A stretch of DNA of 32,600 bases from Microcaldota archaeon (GCA_021823425.1 JAKANX010000001.1:4068-36667), one strand, 5' to 3'. Shown: positions 23,760 through 31,572, numbered from the stretch's first letter. Notes: a model not told the origin generated them from the letters alone. Numbers and translations are program-made.

Positions 23760-25067
23760 ATGGAAACAGCCCCCCCAGAGGCCAGGCTCGCCTCGGCCTA
23801 TTCCAACATAATGCGCATCCTCAGCGGAGAGCAGGGGCTGGCGCCCGAAATTATGCTGGGCGTTCTAGAAGAATCCCGCAAAAACAGGCTTCCTTCAAGC
23901 GGCCCGGCATCCCTGCCCTCAGTCCTTGAAGACTTCTACACCCTCCTTCTCCAGACCCGCCAAATCGTTTCCTCGGGCCCGGTCCCTTTCCACATCGCGC
24001 TCGGCGCACCGCAGGACGGAGCGCTCGAAAGCATGGGCAGGACCCTCAAAACCCTTTCCGAGAGCAGGGCGCAGTTCGCGAATTTCGCCAGCCTCGGAGG
24101 CGGGAAGGAATTTTACATGCGCGCAAGGCTCGCGACCAACCTGATGCGCGAATTCCTCAACGAAGCGGACTTCGCCCATGGAATCCCAGTTAGCGGGATA
24201 AACCTGGTTGAAAGGTGCCTCGCGGGCTGCCCGTTCTGCTCAATAGACGCAAAGGCAAAAGGCCCCCAGATGGAATTCGGGCTTCTGGAATCCATGGCCC
24301 GCAATCCCAGAATAAGCTTTCCGGACGGAATAATCCACCTGGTGAACGGCGAGCCGCTCATCTATTCGGAGGGCGGGAAGAACCTCGGCGACGCGATAAA
24401 AACGCTTGCGGAAGGAACGAACGCCAAGATAAACCTCACCACCGCGGGCCTCATACCCGTGAACAGGAAACAGGGGCTGGAGGCTTTCGCCACCCTATCC
24501 ACGCTCGGAAGGGAAACGCTCTCCCGACTCGAAGTAAACGTGAGCTTCACTCTCCTGAACCTCCGCAGCATGGACGAGAAAACCTACATTGCGGCGATTG
24601 ACGAGACGTTCTCTAAGCTTAGGAACCTGAATGTGCCCCTAGTAGGCGCAATAGTAATCACCGATTCCGCGAACGAGGACCGCACCATGGGCGCGTTCAG
24701 GCAGTTCGGGCGCAAGTACGAGCCCCAGGTGAGCGCGAGGTACGTGGAGCCGGAAGTGGGCCGCGCAAAGCTCCAGAATTATGCGGTGCCGGAATCAGCG
24801 CAGGGCACGAAAGCTTGCACCTACCTAGAGGAAGGGAAAGCCCGCCTTTCAATTGGCGCAGGGGGGCGCGTCAGCATAGGCTGCCAGAAGCCGGGCGCCA
24901 ATTCCGACACTCTCGGGAACATCAACATAAACAGCGTGCAGGAGCTCAAGGAAGCCCACGACCGCTTCATTTCCGGGCACAAAGCGAGGATGGCCAAGCT
25001 CGGGGGCGCGCACCCGTGCGAGGCGCACAGGACCCAAGGGGCGGACTTCTCCCGCATGCGCGCCTGA
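23760..25067 (+). CDS. Radical SAM protein of unknown substrate
   Basis: A 435-residue protein. C153, C157 and C160 in CLAGCPFC form the CxxxCxxC motif that binds the [4Fe-4S] cluster and S-adenosylmethionine. An unusual N-terminal helical region of about 140 residues precedes it. After the barrel come further cysteines in KACTYLEEG, IGCQKPG and HPCEAHR; they could bind an auxiliary cluster, as in SPASM/Twitch proteins, though the spacing is not a standard SPASM pattern. The NGEPLIY segment corresponds to the usual GGEP SAM-binding motif. The substrate is unknown. The start is decided by the TATA element 25 nt upstream. The membrane ATPase gene follows 36 bp later with its own TATA. Confidence 0.88.
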   Translation: METAPPEARLASAYSNIMRILSGEQGLAPEIMLGVLEESRKNRLPSSGPASLPSVLEDFYTLLLQTRQIVSSGPVPFHIALGAPQDGALESMGRTLKTLSESRAQFANFASLGGGKEFYMRARLATNLMREFLNEADFAHGIPVSGINLVERCLAGCPFCSIDAKAKGPQMEFGLLESMARNPRISFPDGIIHLVNGEPLIYSEGGKNLGDAIKTLAEGTNAKINLTTAGLIPVNRKQGLEAFATLSTLGRETLSRLEVNVSFTLLNLRSMDEKTYIAAIDETFSKLRNLNVPLVGAIVITDSANEDRTMGAFRQFGRKYEPQVSARYVEPEVGRAKLQNYAVPESAQGTKACTYLEEGKARLSIGAGGRVSIGCQKPGANSDTLGNININSVQELKEAHDRFISGHKARMAKLGGAHPCEAHRTQGADFSRMRA

Positions 25068-25074
25068 CGAAACC

Positions 25075-25084
25075 GATTTATATG
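25075..25084 (+). promoter_or_regulatory. TATA box for membrane-anchored ATPase gene
   Basis: GATTTATATG is centred about 25 nt before the ATG at 25104, again a leaderless arrangement. It begins 7 bp after the radical SAM stop codon. Confidence 0.55.
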
Positions 25085-25103
25085 TTGGATTGCTAGTTGG
25101 TGC

Positions 25104-25949
25104 ATGGCAAAAAAGCGCAAGGGCGTTTTGGATTACCTAATTGCCTTTTTCGGCTTCATCTTCTTCGCCCTTAAATTCATCTACGGGGCCCTGAAGTGGC
25201 TCGCCCTAGGAATAGCGGGCTTCTTCGCCTACCTCGCTTCCCTCCTAGCCAAAAAGGCTGAAAAGGAAAAGGAGCTGGAAGAGGAATCAAGAAGGCCCAG
25301 GGCAGAAGCCTCGTTCGTTCCCCTTCGCGAAGTGGAAAAAGGGGAAGGCTCCCTTGAACAGTTCGAATCCGGCCTTTATTCCGGGAAAAGCCTCATCGGG
25401 CTCGTAATCGGCGCGCGCGGCTCCGGAAAGAGCGCAATCGGGATGCGCGTGCTGGAAAACATGCGCGCAAAGGGATTGAACGTTTATGCGATGGGCTTCA
25501 ACAAGCAGACCCTTCCAGCGTGGATAAACGCCGTGAATTCTCCGGAAGAAGTGAGGCCGGACTCCTTCCTGCTCGTGGACGAGGGAGGGATAGAATTCTC
25601 CTCGCGCGACTCCATGAGCGAGAGGAACAAGCTCCTCTCCGACCTCCTCCTAATTTCAAGGCACAAGGGCCTTAGCATCCTTTTCATCACGCAGAATTCG
25701 GCGAATATTGAAGTCAATACGCTCAGGCAGGTGGACTACCTCCTGCTGAAAAACCCCTCGCTCCTCCAGCTTGATTTCGAGAGGAAGGCGATACGGGATT
25801 TATACTCAAAATCCAAACCCGGCTTCGAGAAATACAAGGGTGATGCGGGCCTCGCATACCTCCATTCGCACAACTGCGCCCTTTTCGTTTCCAACTCCCT
25901 CCCCTCGTTCTGGAGCAACGAGGTGAGCACCGCCTACCGCGCAAAATGA
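25104..25949 (+). CDS. Membrane-anchored P-loop ATPase (Zot-like or HerA/FtsK-like)
   Basis: A 281-residue protein. Residues about 8-50 are strongly hydrophobic and could form one or two membrane helices, followed by a charged linker (KKAEKEKELEEESRR). A P-loop domain follows: Walker A GARGSGKS (103-110), Walker B FLLVDEGG with D159-E160, and ISRHKGLSILFITQNSANIE, which resembles the sensor strand ending in Gln of Zot and HerA/FtsK ATPases. The short length and N-terminal membrane anchor are most like Zot-type or packaging-type ATPases of viruses and integrated elements, but no other virus genes are near. The biological role is unknown. The 3' end overlaps the convergent gene by 16 bp. Confidence 0.75.
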   Translation: MAKKRKGVLDYLIAFFGFIFFALKFIYGALKWLALGIAGFFAYLASLLAKKAEKEKELEEESRRPRAEASFVPLREVEKGEGSLEQFESGLYSGKSLIGLVIGARGSGKSAIGMRVLENMRAKGLNVYAMGFNKQTLPAWINAVNSPEEVRPDSFLLVDEGGIEFSSRDSMSERNKLLSDLLLISRHKGLSILFITQNSANIEVNTLRQVDYLLLKNPSLLQLDFERKAIRDLYSKSKPGFEKYKGDAGLAYLHSHNCALFVSNSLPSFWSNEVSTAYRAK

Positions 25950-26776
25950 ATCTCGCTTGAGAGCTCGGAATAAATCGCCATGCGCTCTATCTTCCTGATT
26001 GCGGAAACGAGCGTGTGCAGCTCCGTCCCCATCACGCGCGCGAGCGCATCCTCGCACCTTTCAAGGAATTCATGCTCAACGATTTTCCCTCCCTTAACGG
26101 TGGGCACGAAGGTGGAATTGCACGCCGCGCTCGTGATTTCCGCATCCTGCATCGCAGTCTTTCTGAGCATCCCCAAAACGGTCCCTCCGGTTTCCTCGCC
26201 TCCGTTGTGCGTTCCTATTGCGCTCTCCGGATAGCCGAACAGCCCGCCCAGAAGCGTATTCTTCTCCTCGAGAGTGAGTTCCCCTCCGTTCCACGCCCGG
26301 TCTATTTCCCAAAACCTCCTCAAGTTTTCAATTTCGCGGGAGGCGACCGACCACACCCCTGTTTTCTTCAAAATCATGTCCCTTCCCATGACCCCCATTC
26401 TCAGGATTCCGCCGCTGCTTAGGATATCGCCAATTTCCCTCCTTCCATGCAAGGCGAATTCGGAAACCGGCTTTATGCCTTCAACTGCAAGAGCCAGAGG
26501 CACCGCCTTCCTCGCCTCCCGCGAGAACGCGGGCATGAGCCGCCCCATCCGTTCTGTTGCCTCGCTGTTCATGAGCGCGAACTCGTGGCCGTGGCCTTCC
26601 AGGAGCGCCACGGTTTCGCCTGGCCTAAGCTTCCCGGCCTTCTTTCCCGCGTCCGCAAGCCCGCACTCGTGCAACACCTCCTTCATCGTGCCCCATTCCT
26701 CGCGCACCTGGGAGGGCCGGAACGGCCTGAGCAAATCGGTTTTCCTAATTGCCATGGAGCTTACGACGCGCTTCAT
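25934..26776 (-). CDS. Protein of unknown function (280 aa)
   Basis: I do not recognise this protein. It is a soluble-looking 280-residue protein with no signal peptide. A glycine-rich middle (GDILSSGGILRMGVMGRD) and GTHNGGEETGGTVLGMLRK may be loops of an enzyme fold, and the C-terminal third (HEFLERCEDALARVMGTELH) is helical. One HGHEF motif occurs near residue 60, but no known metal-site pattern can be claimed. ATG 26776 is supported by a TATA-like TTTAAATATTT at 26794-26804 on the minus strand, 23 nt upstream. A second ATG at 26755 (MAIRKTD) is possible. It converges on the membrane ATPase gene with a 16-bp overlap and is divergent from gatD. Confidence 0.68.
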   Translation of the reverse strand: MKRVVSSMAIRKTDLLRPFRPSQVREEWGTMKEVLHECGLADAGKKAGKLRPGETVALLEGHGHEFALMNSEATERMGRLMPAFSREARKAVPLALAVEGIKPVSEFALHGRREIGDILSSGGILRMGVMGRDMILKKTGVWSVASREIENLRRFWEIDRAWNGGELTLEEKNTLLGGLFGYPESAIGTHNGGEETGGTVLGMLRKTAMQDAEITSAACNSTFVPTVKGGKIVEHEFLERCEDALARVMGTELHTLVSAIRKIERMAIYSELSSEIHFAR

Positions 26777-26838
26777 GCGGTTAATTTAGTTGTAAATATT
26801 TAAAAAACATGTTTAAAGACCGGGCATCGGGATTTGAA

Positions 26839-26847
26839 TATAAATTT
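26839..26847 (+). promoter_or_regulatory. TATA box for gatD
   Basis: ATATAAATT is centred about 24 nt before the ATG at 26867. An in-frame TTG at 26834 lies before the TATA element and would translate it, so 26867 is the better start. The divergent gene uses a separate TATA-like element at 26794-26804. Confidence 0.6.
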
Positions 26848-26866
26848 AACCGACCATGATAAATCC

Positions 26867-28192
26867 ATGTACTTTTCCAAAACATCATCGATGCTCAAGT
26901 CCGCTGGCGCGGACATAGGAGACAAGGTCAGGCTGGAAACCAAGGAAGGGGTTTTCGAGGGGATTGTGATGCCCCGCGCTGGGGCGAGCGACGACCTCGT
27001 ATTGAAACTGGATTCAGGCTACAACGTGGGAATAAACCCGGAGGGAGCGAAAATCTCGCTCGTGGAAAAATCCCCGAAGAAGCAGGAAGAGGGCGAGGAG
27101 CCGCACAAGCGCGGCGACATCGCGATTCTGGGCTGCGGGGGGACGATTTCCTCAAAGGTGGAGTACAAAACCGGCGCGGTCTACCCTGCGCTCACACCCA
27201 AGGACCTGTTCAACGCGTTCCCCAAGATAAGGCAGATGGCTTCCGTTCACACCCGTTTGCTCTTCCAGCTCTTTTCCGAGGACATGAGCATCGGCCACTG
27301 GAAGCTCGCTGCGCAGGCTGTGCGCGAAGAGATAAGCGAGGGCGCAAAGGGAATCGTGATAATGCACGGCACGGACACGATGGGCTACACCGCCGCTGCG
27401 CTGAGCTTCGCGCTCCAAAGCCTTCCTGTCCCGGTAGTCCTAGTTGGCGCACAGCGCTCCTCGGACCGGCCGAGCAGCGACAACGAGACAAACCTCCTCA
27501 ATTCCATACTGATAGCGAAAAGCGACGTTGCACATGTGGGAATATGCATGCACGCCAATTCCAGCGACGATTTCGCGTATTTCCACAATGGGACCAAAGT
27601 GCGCAAGATGCACGCCTCGCGCAGGGACGCGTTCCAATCCATAAACTCGCTTCCGCTCGCGAAGGCGGATTACAAAACCTCCAAGGTCGAGCCGCTTGTT
27701 CAGGCCTACAACAAGAGGGACGAGAAAAGGAAGCTTGATTTGCAGGACCACTTTTCCGAGAACGTGGGGATGCTCTATATCCACCCGGGGATAAGCCCGA
27801 AACTTGTTGACAAGTTCGCTGATTACGACGGACTTGTATTGGTGGGCACCGGCCTCGGGCACACACCCACGAACCCGTTCGACAACAAGCTCGGAAAAAG
27901 CATAGTTCCGAACCTCAAGTCGCTCGCCTCTTCAGGAGTGAACCTCGTGATGAGCACCCAGACGATATACGGAAGGGTGAACATGGATGTCTATTCGTCC
28001 GGGCGCCTTTTGCAGGAAATCGGCATTATCGGAAATGGCGCGGACTGGGCCCCTGAAACCGCTTACGTGAAGCTCGCGTGGGTTCTCGGGAAGGAGAAAG
28101 AGCCCAAGAAAGTGCGCGAATTGATGCTCAAGAACGTCGCTGGGGAGATAAGCGAGCGCACCCCCTACGAGGAGAAGTTCGTGGACTTCTGA
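26867..28192 (+). CDS. gatD: Glutamyl-tRNA(Gln) amidotransferase subunit D
   Basis: A 441-residue asparaginase-like subunit that releases ammonia from glutamine for GatE. Residues 1-70 form the small N-terminal barrel domain typical of GatD, followed by a charged linker. The amidase domain starts at AILGCGGTISSKVEY: the catalytic threonine of the usual TGGT motif is kept (T93), but the first threonine is Cys90. HGTDTMGYTA (T169-D170) is the second catalytic segment and VGAQRSSDRPSSDN follows. GTGLGHTP and STQTIYGRVNMDVY are also family features. It is monocistronic by its spacing and separated from gatE by four genes. Confidence 0.96.
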   Translation: MYFSKTSSMLKSAGADIGDKVRLETKEGVFEGIVMPRAGASDDLVLKLDSGYNVGINPEGAKISLVEKSPKKQEEGEEPHKRGDIAILGCGGTISSKVEYKTGAVYPALTPKDLFNAFPKIRQMASVHTRLLFQLFSEDMSIGHWKLAAQAVREEISEGAKGIVIMHGTDTMGYTAAALSFALQSLPVPVVLVGAQRSSDRPSSDNETNLLNSILIAKSDVAHVGICMHANSSDDFAYFHNGTKVRKMHASRRDAFQSINSLPLAKADYKTSKVEPLVQAYNKRDEKRKLDLQDHFSENVGMLYIHPGISPKLVDKFADYDGLVLVGTGLGHTPTNPFDNKLGKSIVPNLKSLASSGVNLVMSTQTIYGRVNMDVYSSGRLLQEIGIIGNGADWAPETAYVKLAWVLGKEKEPKKVRELMLKNVAGEISERTPYEEKFVDF

Positions 28193-28198
28193 GCAATC

Positions 28199-28207
28199 CT
28201 TAAATAC
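28199..28207 (+). promoter_or_regulatory. TATA box for secreted HExxH protein gene
   Basis: CTTAAATAC is centred 26 nt before the ATG at 28229. It begins 7 bp after the gatD stop codon and supports the first methionine as a leaderless start. Confidence 0.55.
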
Positions 28208-28228
28208 AACCCACTGCATAACATAAAT

Positions 28229-29335
28229 ATGAACAAATTAGCCCATATGCCCGAGCGCAAGCGCACGGATATTCTGCGCAAGCCCGCGCTCGCGTTCGCG
28301 ATGGCGGCCTCGCTCGCATTTCCCATATTCGCAAAAGCGGAAAAGCAGTCCGAGCCAATGGAGCTGGAAACCAAAAAGGCGAGCGTCCAGCTGAAAAAGG
28401 GGGAAATTGACTACGTACTCGACTCCAAGTCCTGCAGGCTCTACATTCTCACCCAAAATTCAAAGGCAATTGACAAAATCGCGCAAGATGACAACCAGAA
28501 GCTGGAGGGCGAGGCGGTCACCTTGGGCTTCGTGCGCTCATCCGGGGAAAGGCAAACCCCGTTCGTCCTCACGCTGGTGAGGAATCCGAAAGGAAGCTTC
28601 GGAGAGCTCGGCATTTTCAAGGGAATAAGCGCGCACGGGAAAAAGGAAGTTGCCCGCATCGCGCATCTCAAGGAATCAAAAGTGGAAAAGGAACTGAGGA
28701 GCCTAAAAACACCCTCGTTCCTACGGCCCGGCAGCAGCACGCGAGGACTTTACGCCGCGTATTCGCGCACCAATCCGAAGGCGGCAAAAGAGCTCCTGAA
28801 CCGGGCAGTTGAATCTTACTACTTGGGAATTGCGATAGACGCGCACGCGCCCCCCTCGCAAAGCGCGTATTTCCTCCAGACCGTGGCGCACGAGGCAATC
28901 CACTGCCTCCTCGTAACCGAGGATTTCAGGCGCGGCAAATCAATACCGCACGGAGGCGCCGAAGCCATGGCTGTGCTGGGCGAGATGGCCTACGGGCAAA
29001 ATCCATGGCTTTCGCTGCGCATGCTGCTTGAAGGATATTTCCCGTTTGAAACAGGGGGGAAATGGGAAATGCCCAAAGACCTAAAGGAAATGGGGAATTA
29101 CGTAAAATTCCACGAGGTCCTGATGCGCGCCCTAAAGGATTCGCTTCGCGCAAGAAGCGTTTCCGCAATCGCGTTCAGGAACGAAACGCAGCTGCGCAAG
29201 GCTGCAGAAAGCGTGCTAAATACGCTCTCGAAGGACTTCTACGGCGCGCCATTTGCGGAAATATTCAACACAGGGGAAATCAAATCCGTGCTGGAAGCAG
29301 CGGAAAAGAGATATAAGCTACCTGAACGGCCGTGA
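28229..29335 (+). CDS. Secreted putative zinc metallopeptidase (HExxH)
   Basis: A 368-residue protein of no family I can name. The N terminus is basic (PERKRTDILRK) followed by a hydrophobic core (ALAFAMAASLAFPIF) and an AKA cleavage-like site near residue 37, so export is likely. H221-E222-A-I-H225 is a zinc-binding HExxH motif on a predicted helix; E245 in GGAEAMAV, 20 residues on, could be the third ligand as in gluzincins. The first 150 residues after the signal are a mixed domain with no recognised motif. The start is supported by the TATA element. Its 3' end overlaps the convergent nurA by 18 bp. Protease activity is inferred only from the motif. Confidence 0.72.
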   Translation: MNKLAHMPERKRTDILRKPALAFAMAASLAFPIFAKAEKQSEPMELETKKASVQLKKGEIDYVLDSKSCRLYILTQNSKAIDKIAQDDNQKLEGEAVTLGFVRSSGERQTPFVLTLVRNPKGSFGELGIFKGISAHGKKEVARIAHLKESKVEKELRSLKTPSFLRPGSSTRGLYAAYSRTNPKAAKELLNRAVESYYLGIAIDAHAPPSQSAYFLQTVAHEAIHCLLVTEDFRRGKSIPHGGAEAMAVLGEMAYGQNPWLSLRMLLEGYFPFETGGKWEMPKDLKEMGNYVKFHEVLMRALKDSLRARSVSAIAFRNETQLRKAAESVLNTLSKDFYGAPFAEIFNTGEIKSVLEAAEKRYKLPERP

Positions 29336-30334
29336 ATTCCTTCTTAGTGGAAGGGCGCCCATTCCGCTCTGCATGGAGAGCGATTTCTGCGCCCGCTCCA
29401 ATTCCATCGGGTCCAGAGCGGCCCGAAGGTCAGCCTCGATTAGCACCGCAGGATATGCGTAAGTCCGGTTAATTTTAGAGAGCGTATATACGAGCGAGGC
29501 GACTTCAGAATAGTTGCCTCCTATGAATTCCACCCGTAAAGGCCTATCCCCTTCCACGGGCTTCAAGTACATCGCATTCACGGCTTCCGCCTCGTTCCCG
29601 AAATCCCGCGTAATCGGATGCCTTTTCACATCCGCAGTATATCGAAATGCGAACGTCCTTTCCCCTTCCTTGAGCAAATGGTTGAGGAATACAGTATCGG
29701 AAGAGTGCAAATCAATCGCAGCCCGTGCGATATCCACAAATCTCTTGGAGCGCGAGTCCTTTATCACTCCCAGGAGCGTGCAGCCCTTTGCCCGCGCGGC
29801 CTCGTAAAGCTTCCGATAGAGCCGAACGACGTTCTGGTATTCGTACGCAACGTCGCTGTCATCGGGCGGCTTGTCCGCAGTCAGAGGAAGAAGGGAGCCG
29901 TCAAGCATGAGGTATTTCGGATTCTTTTTCTCCAAAACGTCTATTGCGCATTCTATCTCCTTCCTAAGCCTGAAAAGCGACCGGAACGCCATCACTTCCC
30001 TCTCATCAAGTCCGATTTTGATTTCGTAATCCGATTCCGGAAATGCATTGGGCAAATATTCATGGGAAACGAGAACCGAATCCTTGTATTCAAAGACAGC
30101 CGCGACGGCGCGCGAAATCACCAAATCAATTCCGTGCAATTCCTGCGCGAGCAGCCCTCCGTCAACTGCGGCAACAGCCCCGTCTATCTTGGCTTCCGAA
30201 ACGGGAAGCACGAGCTGCTTTTCAAGCGCGTCCAGGAAAACGTGGCTGGAGCCGCGCAGCTGCACGGACTTTTCCTTCAGGCCGGCCTGCATCGCGAGTA
30301 TGTGCTCCGCGGCCGCCTTCATCTTGTCAAGCAT
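29318..30334 (-). CDS. nurA: NurA-domain 5'-3' nuclease
   Basis: A 338-residue protein matching the NurA family, nucleases that work with the HerA translocase, Mre11 and Rad50 in archaeal double-strand-break end resection. AAVDGG (D58) and YLMLDGSLLP (D145) hold the acidic metal-binding residues, and GVIKDSRSKRF is the conserved segment after them. HPITRDFGNEAEAVNAMYLK and YPAVLIEADLRAAL are also family-like. No herA, mre11 or rad50 gene is present in this window. ATG 30334 is preferred over GTG 30340 because a TATA-like CTTTAATAAC lies at 30355-30364 on the minus strand, 26 nt upstream. The gene converges on the HExxH gene. Confidence 0.88.
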   Translation of the reverse strand: MLDKMKAAAEHILAMQAGLKEKSVQLRGSSHVFLDALEKQLVLPVSEAKIDGAVAAVDGGLLAQELHGIDLVISRAVAAVFEYKDSVLVSHEYLPNAFPESDYEIKIGLDEREVMAFRSLFRLRKEIECAIDVLEKKNPKYLMLDGSLLPLTADKPPDDSDVAYEYQNVVRLYRKLYEAARAKGCTLLGVIKDSRSKRFVDIARAAIDLHSSDTVFLNHLLKEGERTFAFRYTADVKRHPITRDFGNEAEAVNAMYLKPVEGDRPLRVEFIGGNYSEVASLVYTLSKINRTYAYPAVLIEADLRAALDPMELERAQKSLSMQSGMGALPLRRNSRPFR

Positions 30335-30375
30335 GACCACAAATCGGAAAAGGAGTTATTAAAGTTGAGCCGGGT

Positions 30376-31128
30376 CTAGAGTTCCAGTGCCTCCCCGTCC
30401 CTTGCGATAATCGTATTGGGAAATATCTTCCTTGCCGCCTTTTCCGCCTTCGCCCTGTCCGAAAGCTCCGGGTAATCCGTGGGCCCGAAGTGCGTTAGCA
30501 CGAGCATTTTCGCCCCTGCGGCTTTCGCCTGCCCCGCAGCCAGCTCCGGCGTCATGTGCTGCCATCCGGAATCCACCTTCGTCCCAGGTTTCCAGCTGCA
30601 CTCGGTTATGAATACGTCCGCATTCCGCGCCAGCGTTTCCATATTGTCGCAGGGCCAGCTGTCAAGGCAATATGCGACCGTTTTCCCCTCAATCCCGAAC
30701 CTGAACCCGGAATCCGGGACCGAGTGCGGAAGGGGCAGGGACGTGAAATATTCAATCCGTTCGCCGCTCCTGAAAGGCACTATTTTCACATCCGCCTTCA
30801 TTACTTTATTATCAGGGGGCGCGGTGAAAGGCGCATCCAATAGCAGCTTTAGTTTCCCGTAGCTCCCTTCCTCCACGAAAATGCGCACCTCCGTTCCTTT
30901 CGGCAATTTCGGGAGCGTGTGCAGCCCCTCGCAATGGTCCAGATGCAGGTGGGACAGGAACACGTCCGCTTCCCGTATGCCCGCAGCCTCCAGCTCGCCC
31001 GAAAGCTTGTGGAACCCGTCGCCTGCGTCCAGCACAATTGCCCTGGGGCCTGAAATCACCAATGTGCATAGCCCGCTTCCCGCATTCGTGGAATACCAGC
31101 CGTTCGTGCCGAGGAACTTGATTTTCAT
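30376..31128 (-). CDS. MBL-fold metallohydrolase (RNase Z-like group)
   Basis: A 250-residue metallo-beta-lactamase fold hydrolase. SHLHLDH (H60, H62, D64, H65) is the two-metal motif. AGDGF at residues 35-39, LPLPHS, YCLDSW and LTHFGP supply the other expected metal-site regions. The opening KFLGTNGWYS resembles RNase Z/ElaC and related phosphodiesterases, but it lacks a clear RNase Z exosite, so it may be a phosphodiesterase of unknown substrate instead of the tRNA 3'-processing enzyme. It is followed by nurA on the same strand after a 41-bp gap containing a TATA-like element. Its start is supported by the bidirectional TATA at 31151-31159. Confidence 0.85.
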   Translation of the reverse strand: MKIKFLGTNGWYSTNAGSGLCTLVISGPRAIVLDAGDGFHKLSGELEAAGIREADVFLSHLHLDHCEGLHTLPKLPKGTEVRIFVEEGSYGKLKLLLDAPFTAPPDNKVMKADVKIVPFRSGERIEYFTSLPLPHSVPDSGFRFGIEGKTVAYCLDSWPCDNMETLARNADVFITECSWKPGTKVDSGWQHMTPELAAGQAKAAGAKMLVLTHFGPTDYPELSDRAKAEKAARKIFPNTIIARDGEALEL

Positions 31129-31150
31129 GGGAAAAATATGCGGTGATAAG

Positions 31151-31159
31151 TTTATATTA
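31151..31159. promoter_or_regulatory. Shared bidirectional TATA element
   Basis: TTTATATTA is the only TATA-like element in the 53-bp gap between the MBL gene (ATG 31128, minus strand) and pth2 (ATG 31182, plus strand). Its centre is 27 nt from each start codon, so both transcripts could start at their ATGs from one site. Confidence 0.6.
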
Positions 31160-31181
31160 CAAAAAGCGGTTTATTCCACAT

Positions 31182-31568
31182 ATGGGAATTTTGGAAAAAA
31201 TGAGGGTAAAAAGCTCGGGCCTGAAGCAGGCTATTGTAGTGCGGACTGATTTGGAAATGGGGAAAGGAAAGATTGCGGCGCAGGCAGCGCACGCCTCGCT
31301 CTCCGCCTACCTTGAGGCAGAGCGCACCAACCCGCAAGACGCGGAAAAATGGCTGGAAGAGGGAATGAAGAAAGTCGTATTGAAGGTCGCGGGGGAAAAG
31401 GAGCTTTTCCTTTACTTCCAGCAGGCAAAGGACATGGGCATTCCCGTTGAGATAATAAGGGACGCGGGCCTCACCCAGATAGAGGGCGGAAGCGCGACAT
31501 GCTTCGGCATAGGCCCTGCGCCGTCCGAAGACATAGACAAGGTAGTGGGGAAGCTCAAGCTCCTGTGA
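31182..31568 (+). CDS. pth2: Peptidyl-tRNA hydrolase, Pth2 type
   Basis: A 128-residue enzyme that releases tRNA from peptidyl-tRNA that has dropped off the ribosome. KQAIVVRTDLEMGKGKIAAQAAHA is the Pth2 N-terminal signature with the catalytic Lys/Asp region, and IIRDAGLTQIEGGSATCFGIGP is the C-terminal signature. This form is archaeal/eukaryotic. Start ATG 31182 is supported by the TATA 27 nt upstream; an in-frame codon at 31143 lies before the TATA, and ATG 31200 is a further option that still keeps the whole core. dcd follows after 4 bp with a GTGAT ribosome site overlapping this stop codon. Confidence 0.95.
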   Translation: MGILEKMRVKSSGLKQAIVVRTDLEMGKGKIAAQAAHASLSAYLEAERTNPQDAEKWLEEGMKKVVLKVAGEKELFLYFQQAKDMGIPVEIIRDAGLTQIEGGSATCFGIGPAPSEDIDKVVGKLKLL

Positions 31569-31572
31569 TTTG

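Noticed and set aside
30697..30722. CCGAACCTGAACCCGGAATCCGGGAC inside the MBL gene looked like a fifth repeat copy
   Set aside because: It lacks the GTTTCGGGTT core on either strand and the protein shows no insertion there, so it is probably chance similarity.
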